From positions 1 to 64,000 of the forward strand of contig JAEDEB010000002.1 of the NCBI GenBank assembly GCA_016293535.1: DNA of 64,000 nucleotides. Direction: 5' to 3'. Positions 37,947 through 47,051 of the stretch are shown here, piece after piece. The notes under the pieces were generated by a model. That model had not been told where the DNA came from. It saw only the letters and a list, made by a program, of their open reading frames with translations, and ran no database searches. The DNA comes from Bacteroidales bacterium. Its GTDB lineage: Bacteria; Bacteroidota; Bacteroidia; Bacteroidales; UBA932. The first letter of the stretch is position 1; each line of letters opens with the position of its first letter. A program made the translations under genes and the position numbers.

Positions 37947-38561
37947 ATGAAAAGATTTGTGCTTACATGCCTTTGCGTCCTGCTGGTTTCAGGCTACGCG
38001 ACGGCAACGGAGAAGGAGAAGGTTCTCAACGGTTTTGACGGCGGAATGATGGTACATTCGGGCTTCCTGAAAGGCAGCATTCCTCAGGTGGGCATAGAGA
38101 CTTCAGGAGCTCCGATCGGAATTGGAGGGGTTTTGCGACTTCACCTTGGGAAGCATTGGAGACTGGGAAGCGAAGGATATGTGTCCACGCTCCCTCAACT
38201 TCACAACGGCAGCTATATAAAATACGGATGGGGCGGATTGCTCGGGGATTTCTATCTGACAGCAGGACGTTTCATGCCGTTTGCCGGGCTCACCCTGGGA
38301 GGAGGAGCGCAGACCTCCTTTCTGATGAAGGAAGAGCCCGCAGAGGAGTGGGGACCGGTAGGGGAAACGTATTTCAACAAGAAAGGGTTTATGGCCATTG
38401 ACCCATTCGTAGGATGCGAGTTCATTCTTACCGGAGCCTTGCACCTCACACTCAAGGCCGACTGGCTGCTTGCCCTGGGCAAATCATCTTCCTCCGGCAC
38501 AATGTCTCTGCTCAGGCCGACCGGTCCCAGAATCTATTTCGGTTTCATATTCAATCACTGA
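37947..38561 (+). CDS. Small outer-membrane beta-barrel-like protein
   Basis: 204 residues with a signal peptide (about 1-20). The mature part has alternating hydrophobic strands and Gly/aromatic turns, ending RIYFGFIFNH, in the manner of an 8-stranded barrel. It starts 12 bases after metG. I do not recognise a family. The following gene has a similar size and layout (signal peptide, Gly-rich strands, aromatic C-terminus), so the two may be distant relatives. Confidence 0.65.
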   Translation: MKRFVLTCLCVLLVSGYATATEKEKVLNGFDGGMMVHSGFLKGSIPQVGIETSGAPIGIGGVLRLHLGKHWRLGSEGYVSTLPQLHNGSYIKYGWGGLLGDFYLTAGRFMPFAGLTLGGGAQTSFLMKEEPAEEWGPVGETYFNKKGFMAIDPFVGCEFILTGALHLTLKADWLLALGKSSSSGTMSLLRPTGPRIYFGFIFNH

Positions 38562-38581
38562 CACTAGACAATAATTATTCA

Positions 38582-38589
38582 TAACTTTG
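38582..38589 (+). promoter_or_regulatory. -7 element before the second barrel-like gene
   Basis: TAACTTTG fits TAnnTTTG. Between it and the ATG at 38619 the leader holds an inverted repeat CATTGT/ACAATG with a 6-base loop. Confidence 0.4.
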
Positions 38590-38618
38590 GCATTGTCAAG
38601 ACACAATGTCAAAGGGAT

Positions 38619-39242
38619 ATGAAACGCATTATTGTCATTCTCATTGTCTCTACCATAATGTCAGCCGTCCCGGCAGCAGCGGCGGACAGAGAGAAGACCC
38701 TCATGAAACCCGGGCGTCCGGCAAATGAAATCAGCATCAGTTACGGCGGGCTCTCGTTGCCGCACATGGCAAACATTTTCGGCGGGATACTCGGGACGGG
38801 ACTCAGCGGAGGATACTCCAAACTTGACAAGGCATCTACCGTCGGAGCGATATGCCTCGAATACCAGCGGCATCTCGGACGTCACATCGCAGTTGGAGGA
38901 TGCATAGTGGAGGAGACGGTAATGCTTACCTTCGACAAGAAGACCGGCGAGACCGAAAGTGGGGAACCCATATATGAGGAGGGCGACCGTCAGTGCAACA
39001 CCTTCCTGACCCTGATGCCGTCAGTAAAGATTCCGTGGTTCTATCGGGAACATGTCAGCATGTACTCGGGATTAGCGCTCGGAGCGTGGTACAACCCCAA
39101 CGGAGGAAGCAGCAAGTTTGGCTTCGCCGGCCACGTGAGCGCCGTGGGCGTTGACGCCGGCAACAGCGCAGTGCGCGCCTTCGCGGAAATCGGTTTCGGT
39201 TTCAAGGGGCTCGCCCTCATCGGCATCAGGTTCAGTTTCTAA
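38619..39242 (+). CDS. Secreted beta-barrel-like protein
   Basis: 207 residues with a signal peptide (about 1-21, ending AAAA). The mature chain shows strand-rich Gly patterns (EISISYGGLSLP, SMYSGLALGAWYNP) and ends LIGIRFSF with a C-terminal Phe, typical of outer-membrane barrels. Family not recognised. Its stop codon overlaps by 3 bases the stop codon of the leftward OmpA/TPR-like lipoprotein gene, tail to tail. Confidence 0.65.
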   Translation: MKRIIVILIVSTIMSAVPAAAADREKTLMKPGRPANEISISYGGLSLPHMANIFGGILGTGLSGGYSKLDKASTVGAICLEYQRHLGRHIAVGGCIVEETVMLTFDKKTGETESGEPIYEEGDRQCNTFLTLMPSVKIPWFYREHVSMYSGLALGAWYNPNGGSSKFGFAGHVSAVGVDAGNSAVRAFAEIGFGFKGLALIGIRFSF

Positions 39243-41242
39243 AACTGACCGTCATCCTGCGAATTCAGTCCATACCTTCTGATAAGCACTGAAATCTCCG
39301 GATCCTTGTTGCCGCGGAATACCTTGCTGTGGTCTTCCCTGCAGGCATCAAGATAGCACTGAACGGCCTTCTGGTCGTCTCCCAGGCGAGAATATGCTAT
39401 GGCAAGCAGATAGTTCACGTCGGCATTCGGCTCAAGCGACGAAAGAACGGCCTGTGCACTGATGTTCCTGTCCAGCGCAAGGTAGGCCACCGCCGTGTTG
39501 TAGTCGGCATAAGGAGCGAGTATGGACGCAGCCTTTTCGTAATCCCTGTCCTGTATTGCACGAACGCCTGTTGCATAGAGGGTGTCTATCTCCTCTGTAT
39601 CCACAAACTCCCGCTTGCGAGCCGTTGACTTGAGATGGAAACTGAAAGTCACATTCCTGAGCTTGGGATAAAGCCTGTCCTTTACATACCTGAAGGATTT
39701 CATCTCCGCTGCCATCCTGCGTTCACGCTGATCGGGATCAGGTGCGGATGAACACGAAAAATAGATTTCCCGCTCAGCCGCGGAAATGGTCGAATCCCTC
39801 GAGACGAGTTCGTCAAGCAGGCCCCAGTTCTCGGAAAGGGAACGGGACAGAACAATCATACGGCGCGGAGCCTGATGCTTGCTTATGCTCCCCTGCTCAT
39901 CGACGGAGAAACCGCCGGCCCTGACGAGGGAATCGGAAAGCTCGCGTGCCATCCTGTCGACATGGCGCCTTAGGTTCTCCGCACGCAGACGGGAGACCTT
40001 TGTGTTGATTGCGTATGAACCGTCGGGCGACGCCGAAGAAGTGACAACCAGCGAATCAAGGGTAAAACTTCCGTTCGAAAGAACATCGGTTACATAGCCG
40101 CGCACCTTTGCGAGTTCCTCTGCATTCCTGCCCATCGAAAGGTCCAGTTCAGCCTTTCCCGCGGCGAAGACTATGTTGCAATTCGCATTGACCCCTACCT
40201 GTCTTTCGACCATCCTCCGGACGAAACGCTTGGAATTGAGGCTTTCCTCATCGATAAGGTCGCTGACTGAACTGATTATGAACTCGATTTTCTTGGACTG
40301 AGGTGTTTCATATATCATCTTTCCCTGCTCATACACCTCACCGGTCAGGGCTACATAGGCTTTCTTGAGCTTAGGACGAGCATTTATGGTCTGGACATAA
40401 TTGTACTCGAAATCTCCGTCGGAGCTGACTATGACCGTATCCAGCCGTATACCCTCCGTAACGATAGGAGCTTTCACGTATTTGGCGTACATCTTCTGCA
40501 TCCTCGCCTTGCGGCGCTCGTTCCTCGCTTTGGCGGCGCGGTTGGTATAATGCTCCAGCGCATCGCGTGCAGTAACCCCGTAGGCGGAGGCGAACTTCTC
40601 GTCCGATACCTCGGTGGAGTCTGTCTTGAACGCGTAGATTTCAGGAATATAACGGCGCAGGAAGATTTCCAGCTGATCGACGTTCACGAACTTCGTCGTA
40701 TCCGAGATTATGCTGTCCACGAACTTCTCGTAATGCTGGTAACCCTTGAGCTGAGCCTTGCGGTACTCCTTTCCAGTGATAATGACCGGGTCCAGGCGAA
40801 TGGAATCCTCGAGTACATACAGATCCGGGCAGAAGCGCACCTGCCATTTGCTGTCCTGCATCTTCGCCGGAACCACCACCTTGAATTCAAGGTCCACCTT
40901 TCCGTGGCGTTCTGCTACATTCTTGAAGGTAGCGGTCACATACGAGGCCTGCAGCACGTCGTGCACGGATTCCAGTCCATTCTCGTCTTTTTCATTGCGC
41001 ATCAGGTACATGACCGAACCGTCCTCATCCACATAGCGTATGGAGTCGGGCTTCGGGAGTTCGAAGGACGCCGTATCCACGACCGTGATTTCCCTGTCGG
41101 TGAGAAGAACATTGATGCCCATTTCGTTCTCGGTTATATAGCTGAGTTTCCGCTGGGTGGAGCAGGAAAAAAGAGCGGGAACAAGAAATGCGGCCACGGC
41201 TGCTGCGAAGAATATTTTCTTTTTTGGGGAAATCGTGTTCAT
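39239..41242 (-). CDS. OmpA-like/TPR lipoprotein of the coiled-coil operon
   Basis: 667 residues. The lipoprotein signal ends ALFSC (C27). The first about 330 residues are strand-rich and not recognised. An OmpA-C-like region follows, with SSASPDGSYAINTKVSRLRA near 418-437, the form found in DUF3868-type proteins of Bacteroidales fimbrial loci. The last about 110 residues resemble two or three TPR hairpins (AIQDRDYEKAASIL, YLLAIAYSRLGDDQKAVQCY). Last gene of the operon, 12 bases after DUF3575. Likely an envelope scaffold or anchor; peptidoglycan binding is possible but not certain. Confidence 0.65.
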   Translation of the reverse strand: MNTISPKKKIFFAAAVAAFLVPALFSCSTQRKLSYITENEMGINVLLTDREITVVDTASFELPKPDSIRYVDEDGSVMYLMRNEKDENGLESVHDVLQASYVTATFKNVAERHGKVDLEFKVVVPAKMQDSKWQVRFCPDLYVLEDSIRLDPVIITGKEYRKAQLKGYQHYEKFVDSIISDTTKFVNVDQLEIFLRRYIPEIYAFKTDSTEVSDEKFASAYGVTARDALEHYTNRAAKARNERRKARMQKMYAKYVKAPIVTEGIRLDTVIVSSDGDFEYNYVQTINARPKLKKAYVALTGEVYEQGKMIYETPQSKKIEFIISSVSDLIDEESLNSKRFVRRMVERQVGVNANCNIVFAAGKAELDLSMGRNAEELAKVRGYVTDVLSNGSFTLDSLVVTSSASPDGSYAINTKVSRLRAENLRRHVDRMARELSDSLVRAGGFSVDEQGSISKHQAPRRMIVLSRSLSENWGLLDELVSRDSTISAAEREIYFSCSSAPDPDQRERRMAAEMKSFRYVKDRLYPKLRNVTFSFHLKSTARKREFVDTEEIDTLYATGVRAIQDRDYEKAASILAPYADYNTAVAYLALDRNISAQAVLSSLEPNADVNYLLAIAYSRLGDDQKAVQCYLDACREDHSKVFRGNKDPEISVLIRRYGLNSQDDGQF

Positions 41243-41254
41243 CGGTTCAGAAAA

Positions 41255-41905
41255 TCAGAACAGAAAATGAAAGGAGAGTGATATGTCGTCAAGGGTTCCG
41301 AACCAGCGCGGGCCCTGCTCCCTTATATCCATGCATTCAGGACATCCATAAAGGGTATATTTCAGGTAGCGGCCGCCCCATGCGCCCATACCCAGTTCCA
41401 GATTGCAGTAACTGCTGAGCATGAAGGTATATCCGAGCGACAATCCCGCACCCACGCCCTGACCTGTCTCCAGGGCAGGACGCCAAATCCCCGTAGTGGA
41501 GATTCCGCTGTACTGAGCCTTGAGTCCCAGCCAGAATCCGGAATATACATACCACGGCCAATAGCGGAACCCAAGCCAGCCGGTCTGCTGCTGATTCCAT
41601 ATCGGAGTCTTTTTCGTCTTGAACTTCCAAGAGTTATACCTTCCGCCCAATTCGAGGGAGAAGTGGCGGCCTACGGCCACACCGAGGGCGAGGTTGGGCG
41701 TCCCGAAGTTGAGCCACTGCAGGGCATTCGTACCTATGGACCATCTCTTCATCTCCTTGCTCCTCACAACGTTCTCTGAAGCGGCGTCATCCTTCTTTGC
41801 GGAAGCTTCGGCACCGATGAAAACATCAGCGGCAAAGACAGTGGTCGGAACGGAGAGCAACAGGACCGATGCGGCTATGCAATTAACAAAAAGAACTTTC
41901 ATCAT
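41255..41905 (-). CDS. DUF3575 outer-membrane protein
   Basis: 216 residues with a signal peptide (about 1-25, VFAAD). The mature domain matches DUF3575: WSIGTNALQWLNFGTPNLALG, HFSLELGGRYNSWKF, an aromatic-rich central part and a barrel-like C-terminus ending SFHFLF. DUF3575 proteins commonly sit in fimbrial gene clusters of Bacteroidales next to DUF3868/OmpA-like proteins. The start overlaps the upstream coiled-coil gene by 4 bases. Confidence 0.8.
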   Translation of the reverse strand: MMKVLFVNCIAASVLLLSVPTTVFAADVFIGAEASAKKDDAASENVVRSKEMKRWSIGTNALQWLNFGTPNLALGVAVGRHFSLELGGRYNSWKFKTKKTPIWNQQQTGWLGFRYWPWYVYSGFWLGLKAQYSGISTTGIWRPALETGQGVGAGLSLGYTFMLSSYCNLELGMGAWGGRYLKYTLYGCPECMDIREQGPRWFGTLDDISLSFHFLF

Positions 41906-43935
41906 TCTGTAGTAGTTATCATCATTGTTGCAGGGATATAGTCACTCTGTCTGTCGTTGTTGCCGTCTGAAATTCTCAAAGCCAGCCACAAATCTCCCGC
42001 CTTGAAAGAATCCGGGAGAGGTACAATCTGCAGTGATATGCTCAGCACATCCCCCTCGGCAGTTGCAGTGAGAGATCCCGCAGAGGACTCTCCTTCTGAA
42101 GTCAAGACAAGCACCGACAGGGAAGAAGGGACTTTTGCAAGGGCATCTGCAGTTCCCGAAGGCAGTATCAGGAAGGACAATTCCGCGGAAGCATTTCCCA
42201 CAGTGTCGCACATCACCGCCACTGAATCCCCCACATCCGGCAGCCAGTTCACCGACTGTATCCTGGAAAGAAGCTTGCTTATGTCCTTGCTCATGTCCTT
42301 GCTCATGCCCGAAAGTGCGGAGTACAACTTCTTCAGATCGGAGACTGAAGACTTGAGAGCATTGACCGCAGTCTGAAGTTTGCGGCTGTCCCTCGACCAG
42401 GAACGGTAAAGGTCAGCCTCCTTCGCATTGAGCGAATCCAGCTGTACTGCCACGCTGTCCGCTATGCGTCCCTCCATCTCCTTGGTCGCCGACAATATGG
42501 CCGCCTCATATTTAGTCTTCATAAGTTCCTCAAGATCGGCCAGTTCGGTCTTGTACAACTCTATCCTCTCCTCATTTGCCTTGATTGCGCGCCAGCAGGA
42601 ATCGAGCAGCTCGACATTACGCCCGATCAGAACGGCATTCTTCCTTATCGCCGCAGCATTCTCGGACACCTCTGCCGCCTGCTCCAGCAGAGTTGTTCCG
42701 AAAGAATCGAACTGATCATATGCACCATTCATTTTCTCAATGGCATTCTGTATCCTCCCTATGTTAACGGAATTCGTGTCCATGTGTTCCTTCAGGGCGG
42801 CAATTGTATCCTTCTGACGCAGGATTTCAGCGGCATTGTCGGCGATGGCGACGGCAGCAGCTGATATCTTGTCCGCATTGGAGCCGAAGTCCCTGAGCAG
42901 CGCGGCATTCTGCTCCTGAAGGCCTGCAATTCTCGCCGTCTCGGACCTGTATCCCGCCACAAGATCAGCGTATTTCTGTACCTTGCCCCGTATCTCCTTT
43001 TCAAGCGAGGTGGTAAGCGATAATATGTACTCCTCGTTGTTCTCAAGCTCACTTTCCATCTCCGCGGCAAGGGAACGTATGCAGGAATCAAGTTTCGCCT
43101 TGGTGTAATAACCGTCGAGCAATGTGTTGACCCAAGCCTTCATACTGTCCTCATATTTGAGGATTCCATCCTTGAAATATGCCTCATAGGCAGTCTTGAG
43201 CTCAGCCTCGGCAGCCTCCACGGTAGGGACTATGCCCGCAGCTATATCGGCCACCTCTGCTTTCATTTCATTGCCGAGATTCTCTATCGATGCGGGAATA
43301 TCCTCATTGAAGGCTTTGTCTATGGCTGCTGACAGCTTTTCCATATCCGAATCCGCCTTGTCTATTGCCGTTCTTGCGGCAGTCACGTCAGCACAGAGGG
43401 CGTTGTATTGAGCGAGGGTGGCAAAACTCGCAGAAGCCCAGGATCTCAGGTCGGAAACTTCCGAATCCGCATACCGCCTGAGTTCATCTATCCTGCTCCC
43501 GAGATTGGTGTCCGCGTTCTGAAGCTCCTTGACAGCGTTCTTGAGGGCGGAGAGTTTCGAAGACATCTCCCTGCGGTATGCAGAAATCTCCAGAGACAGG
43601 GTTCCGGACGAGACGGTGAGATCGGAATAAGCCTTTTTCTCCACCTCTGAAAGCCTGTCCTCGGACTTTTCTATCTCTTCTTCAAGAACGGCGGCCTTCT
43701 CTTCAAGGGATGAGAGATAGGTCTGCAGCGAACTTTCGAGTTCCTCAAGGTCCGGGATGGTCTCCCTTATGCGGTCAAGCTGCTGCTGTATCGTATTGAT
43801 TGCCTGCTTGCCCTCCCTGTCTATCTTGATATGGGTATCGAAGAGATTCTCGCGGAAATCACATCCGCAGAGCATCAGGAGTGCCGTTGCCGCAAGTATA
43901 GTGGACTTTTTTAACATGCCTGAAAACAATTTCAT
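41902..43935 (-). CDS. Coiled-coil lipoprotein 3 (paralogue)
   Basis: 677 residues. Lipoprotein signal ends LMLCGC (C25), followed by acidic DFRE. Residues about 40-550 are almost continuous heptad-like helix rich in Ala, Glu, Lys, Leu and Ser. Shared landmarks are LGSRIDELRRYAD, ATLAQYN and WVNTLLDGYY. At about 554 LLSRIQSVNWLP opens a beta-rich domain with LSFLILPSGTADAL and LALRISDGNNDRQSDY. The same landmarks occur in the next two upstream genes. Function unknown; probably a long fibre or tether anchored by lipid. Coupled by ATGA overlaps on both sides. Confidence 0.8.
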   Translation of the reverse strand: MKLFSGMLKKSTILAATALLMLCGCDFRENLFDTHIKIDREGKQAINTIQQQLDRIRETIPDLEELESSLQTYLSSLEEKAAVLEEEIEKSEDRLSEVEKKAYSDLTVSSGTLSLEISAYRREMSSKLSALKNAVKELQNADTNLGSRIDELRRYADSEVSDLRSWASASFATLAQYNALCADVTAARTAIDKADSDMEKLSAAIDKAFNEDIPASIENLGNEMKAEVADIAAGIVPTVEAAEAELKTAYEAYFKDGILKYEDSMKAWVNTLLDGYYTKAKLDSCIRSLAAEMESELENNEEYILSLTTSLEKEIRGKVQKYADLVAGYRSETARIAGLQEQNAALLRDFGSNADKISAAAVAIADNAAEILRQKDTIAALKEHMDTNSVNIGRIQNAIEKMNGAYDQFDSFGTTLLEQAAEVSENAAAIRKNAVLIGRNVELLDSCWRAIKANEERIELYKTELADLEELMKTKYEAAILSATKEMEGRIADSVAVQLDSLNAKEADLYRSWSRDSRKLQTAVNALKSSVSDLKKLYSALSGMSKDMSKDISKLLSRIQSVNWLPDVGDSVAVMCDTVGNASAELSFLILPSGTADALAKVPSSLSVLVLTSEGESSAGSLTATAEGDVLSISLQIVPLPDSFKAGDLWLALRISDGNNDRQSDYIPATMMITTTE

Positions 43936-46900
43936 AAGTCGGATGTGTTTACTGTCATATATGCCTCTTCCTCAATTACGGACTCATAGGCCGGGAGGAG
44001 GGCGGAATAGGCTGCTCGACTGCCCTGGGGAACGATAATGCGCCCCACCGAAGCATAGCTGAAGGAATTATCCGCGATTGCCGGAGGAACTGCGGAGCGG
44101 AAACGTATCAGTTCCATATTGCTGTCTTCAGACGCGAAGGCCAGGGACCCTATGCTCTCCACGGATGATGGAATATCCAGGCTGGTAAGAGGGCAGCCGT
44201 AGAAGGCGCAATCCCCTATCGTCTTCACGGAAGGTGGCAGAAGCAAGTTCGCAAGAGACCCGTTGGAGAACTGCCAGTCGGAAGGTATGGTTTCAAGACT
44301 CTTGAAATACTGCAGGAGGGAAAGGTCGGATATCGCTTCAAGCGGGACGTATGCCATAGGATCGACATCCGTTACGGTATAGAAGCCTCCATAGCATCCG
44401 TCCCAGCTTTCGCCATCGCTGTACTGAGTTTCCACAGCCTCTTTGAATTTTTTCTGCTGGACTGAATCTGCAAACTCCACCTTTCGGGCCGCAAGTGCTT
44501 TCAAGTCATCACAGTCGGACGGGACCCTCCGGCAGAAGAAGGAATCATTGTCCAGCAGAAGGGTCTGGAGACGGCATTCCTCAGGAATGTAGAGAATTCC
44601 CGTAGCCGAGCCCCTGAAATCCACACGGACTGCATCGAAGGAGGCTTTGAGGAGCAGGTCCCCGCCATTCCCGTTACGGATTGTGACCGAAGGCAGGACC
44701 AGGTCCGAACTGAGCCGCCCTATGGACGCCGCATCCATGAACAGTTCCTTGACGACATTGGAGCCCAGGGAAATGGAATCTGCGAGAGAAGAAGTGAGGT
44801 CTATGGAGCTGACGTCCGGGAAATAGCACAGTCCTTCGAGGGATGAGACAGCCGTTCCGGAAAGGTCGAAACCGGCACCGGGTTCATTGGCGGCGTCGAA
44901 AAGCACGGAATCCCTGAGGGTCAAGAGTCCGTCCGAGTTCATATCGCAGTTTGCCAGAAGATATTCCCTGAAGGCGCTGTCCGGAACTGAGAGTTCCTCG
45001 TCGACCTCGATGCATTCGAGGGAGCAGTAATCCGTCTGGAAGGAGTTGTTCCCGTCTGAAACGATGATGGAGACGCTTGCTCCCGTTTCAGGGGTGAAGA
45101 AAGTCATAGGAAGCACGGTGGCGTCCACGGTCACCGACAGAATATCTCCGTCGGCACTGACAGTACGCAGGCTTGCCGGAATCTCGCGTCCTGCCCTTGT
45201 GAGCGTGTTCAGAAAATAGGCAGAGATGAGTTCCGGATGGGAGGCAAGCCCTTCAGCCGTTCCGGAAGGCAGAACCTTGAAGCGCAAGCTTGCAGCAGCG
45301 GTATGGTAACGTCCCGCGGTATAAGTCACCGCTGCACCCTTGCAGCCGGGAACCGGCAACCTTGACATCGACTGTATTCTTGAAAGGAGTTTGTCCACCT
45401 CACTGCGGGCATTCACTATACGCTGCTGTATCGAGGCGAAACGATCATTAAGTGATTTCACTGCGGCTTCAGCCCTGCCGACCCGCGCCGCAATCGTGTC
45501 GCGTCTCTCGGCGAAACTGCCGTTGAAATCATCCAGAGAAGCGTTTACAAGGCTGAGTCTGCTCCGGACTTCCTCTTTGATCCGGCCTTCCGCCTCCTCT
45601 ATGGCCGCCTGGATTGCGGCATTGTACTCTTGGCGGAGTTTCTCTTTTCTCACGACCACGGAGTCTCTGAAATCGTTGAGGTTTTCAGTATTGCTCCTGA
45701 TTGCCTCGACATTGGCTTCCAAAGCTTCAGCATTCCGGGCAATGAGCGAAGAGGCTTCTGCAATATCCTCGGAGTTCTTCACTATGGACTCGAGACTTTC
45801 TGCCAGCCACTTTTCATAGCGGCTGAGCACTCCGAGACTGTCCTTCATTTCTTCCACCCTGCCGTTCTGTGCATCGGCAAGGGTTTCAAGGGTTTTAACT
45901 TCAGGAGAGATGTCTCTGATGAGAGAATCCACGACAAATATGCGGGCTGCGTTTGCCTCTATGGCGGCTGCGTCAGCATCAATCTGCGCCGCCAGGTCGA
46001 TAAGAGTCTGCGGGAGAGCCTTCTCGAAAGCATCGACTTCGTCAAGACTCTTTGCGAGGTCATCAAGGTTTCGGTTGTTTGCCTCCACAAGGGAGTCCAG
46101 ATGGGAAGACAGGGATTTGACCGCACTGACCAGGTAGGCCTTCTGGGCCTTGAGGGCTTCATTGAAACGAAACATGGACAAGGAAATCATCTGCTCCACG
46201 TCAGTTATGTTGGAATACCCTGTGAGCTGGTTGTTCACCCATGATTCCATTCCTGCCCTGGATGTCTCGAGCGCAGACTCGAGAGCCTTCTTGTACTCCC
46301 CTTCCACCTTTGAGCTGAAGGCCTTGACGGCAGACTCCATATCCTTACCAAGCTTTTTGATATCATCCTTCAGCTGATTCTCTGCAGCCTCAAGTGAAGC
46401 CGGGATAAGAATGTCGACAGCGGTGTTGAAGCGGGACAGGACTGAACTCACGAGGTTCTCAAGCGTAACGACGGTCTGCTGTACGGAGGACATCACGGCA
46501 ACCGTGCTGTTGTACTGTTCGAGCGTTGCGTAAGTTCCCGATGTCCAGTTCTCCGCTTCCGAAAGCGCGTTGTCAGTATATTCCTTCAGCTGGTCAATCC
46601 TGTTTCCAAGTGCCGCATCCGATTCTCTCAGTTTGGTCAGAAGAGCATTGATATCGGAAATAGCCGTTTCCATTTCCATTTTCTGAGCCTCGATCTGAGC
46701 CCGGATGTCACTCTCCATCGAAGATATTTCCCCGCTCATTTCCACCGAAAGCTCTTCTATTCGGGCCTCCAGCTCCTTTTCCCTTTCGGAGAGTTCCTCG
46801 AGAGCGACGGCAAGTTCGTCTATGTAGGCCTCGAGAGCCTGTCTGGTCTGCTCGGCGTCCTCCACGGACACATCCATCATTTCCACCTGACGTGCGAGAG

Positions 46901-47051
46901 GGTTTATGGTCTGGTCCACAAGGGTGTCAAGCTGGTTCCTGATATCCTCGAATCTCTCGTCGAATTCCGTACATGAAGAATTGACAAACAGCGGGACAAA
47001 AACGGAAAGCAGTGCGCCAAGGGTAGCGGAAAGTTTTCTTAAATGTTTCAT
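43932..47051 (-). CDS. Coiled-coil lipoprotein 2 with EF-hand and LRR module
   Basis: 1039 residues. Lipoprotein signal ends VNSSC (C27). A coiled-coil stalk (about 30-550) shares LGNRIDQLKEYTD, YATLEQYN and WVNNQLTGY with its paralogues, and LLSRIQSMSRLP (about 555) opens the shared beta domain (FKVLPSGTAEGL, IIVSDGNNSFQTDY). Then comes a unique 340-residue extension: an EF-hand-like cap DMNSDGLLTLRD (about 701-712) and BspA-type leucine-rich repeats (LLPPSVKTIGDCAFYGCPL, LDIPSSVESIGSLAFAS). LRR ends of this type usually bind proteins or surfaces. Probably the tip or adhesive member of the set. Confidence 0.82.
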   Translation of the reverse strand: MKHLRKLSATLGALLSVFVPLFVNSSCTEFDERFEDIRNQLDTLVDQTINPLARQVEMMDVSVEDAEQTRQALEAYIDELAVALEELSEREKELEARIEELSVEMSGEISSMESDIRAQIEAQKMEMETAISDINALLTKLRESDAALGNRIDQLKEYTDNALSEAENWTSGTYATLEQYNSTVAVMSSVQQTVVTLENLVSSVLSRFNTAVDILIPASLEAAENQLKDDIKKLGKDMESAVKAFSSKVEGEYKKALESALETSRAGMESWVNNQLTGYSNITDVEQMISLSMFRFNEALKAQKAYLVSAVKSLSSHLDSLVEANNRNLDDLAKSLDEVDAFEKALPQTLIDLAAQIDADAAAIEANAARIFVVDSLIRDISPEVKTLETLADAQNGRVEEMKDSLGVLSRYEKWLAESLESIVKNSEDIAEASSLIARNAEALEANVEAIRSNTENLNDFRDSVVVRKEKLRQEYNAAIQAAIEEAEGRIKEEVRSRLSLVNASLDDFNGSFAERRDTIAARVGRAEAAVKSLNDRFASIQQRIVNARSEVDKLLSRIQSMSRLPVPGCKGAAVTYTAGRYHTAAASLRFKVLPSGTAEGLASHPELISAYFLNTLTRAGREIPASLRTVSADGDILSVTVDATVLPMTFFTPETGASVSIIVSDGNNSFQTDYCSLECIEVDEELSVPDSAFREYLLANCDMNSDGLLTLRDSVLFDAANEPGAGFDLSGTAVSSLEGLCYFPDVSSIDLTSSLADSISLGSNVVKELFMDAASIGRLSSDLVLPSVTIRNGNGGDLLLKASFDAVRVDFRGSATGILYIPEECRLQTLLLDNDSFFCRRVPSDCDDLKALAARKVEFADSVQQKKFKEAVETQYSDGESWDGCYGGFYTVTDVDPMAYVPLEAISDLSLLQYFKSLETIPSDWQFSNGSLANLLLPPSVKTIGDCAFYGCPLTSLDIPSSVESIGSLAFASEDSNMELIRFRSAVPPAIADNSFSYASVGRIIVPQGSRAAYSALLPAYESVIEEEAYMTVNTSDL

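Noticed and set aside
44900..44960. Dockerin module in coiled-coil lipoprotein 2
   Set aside because: Only one EF-hand-like loop is present and it directly caps leucine-rich repeats, as in BspA/internalin-like proteins; a dockerin needs two loops.
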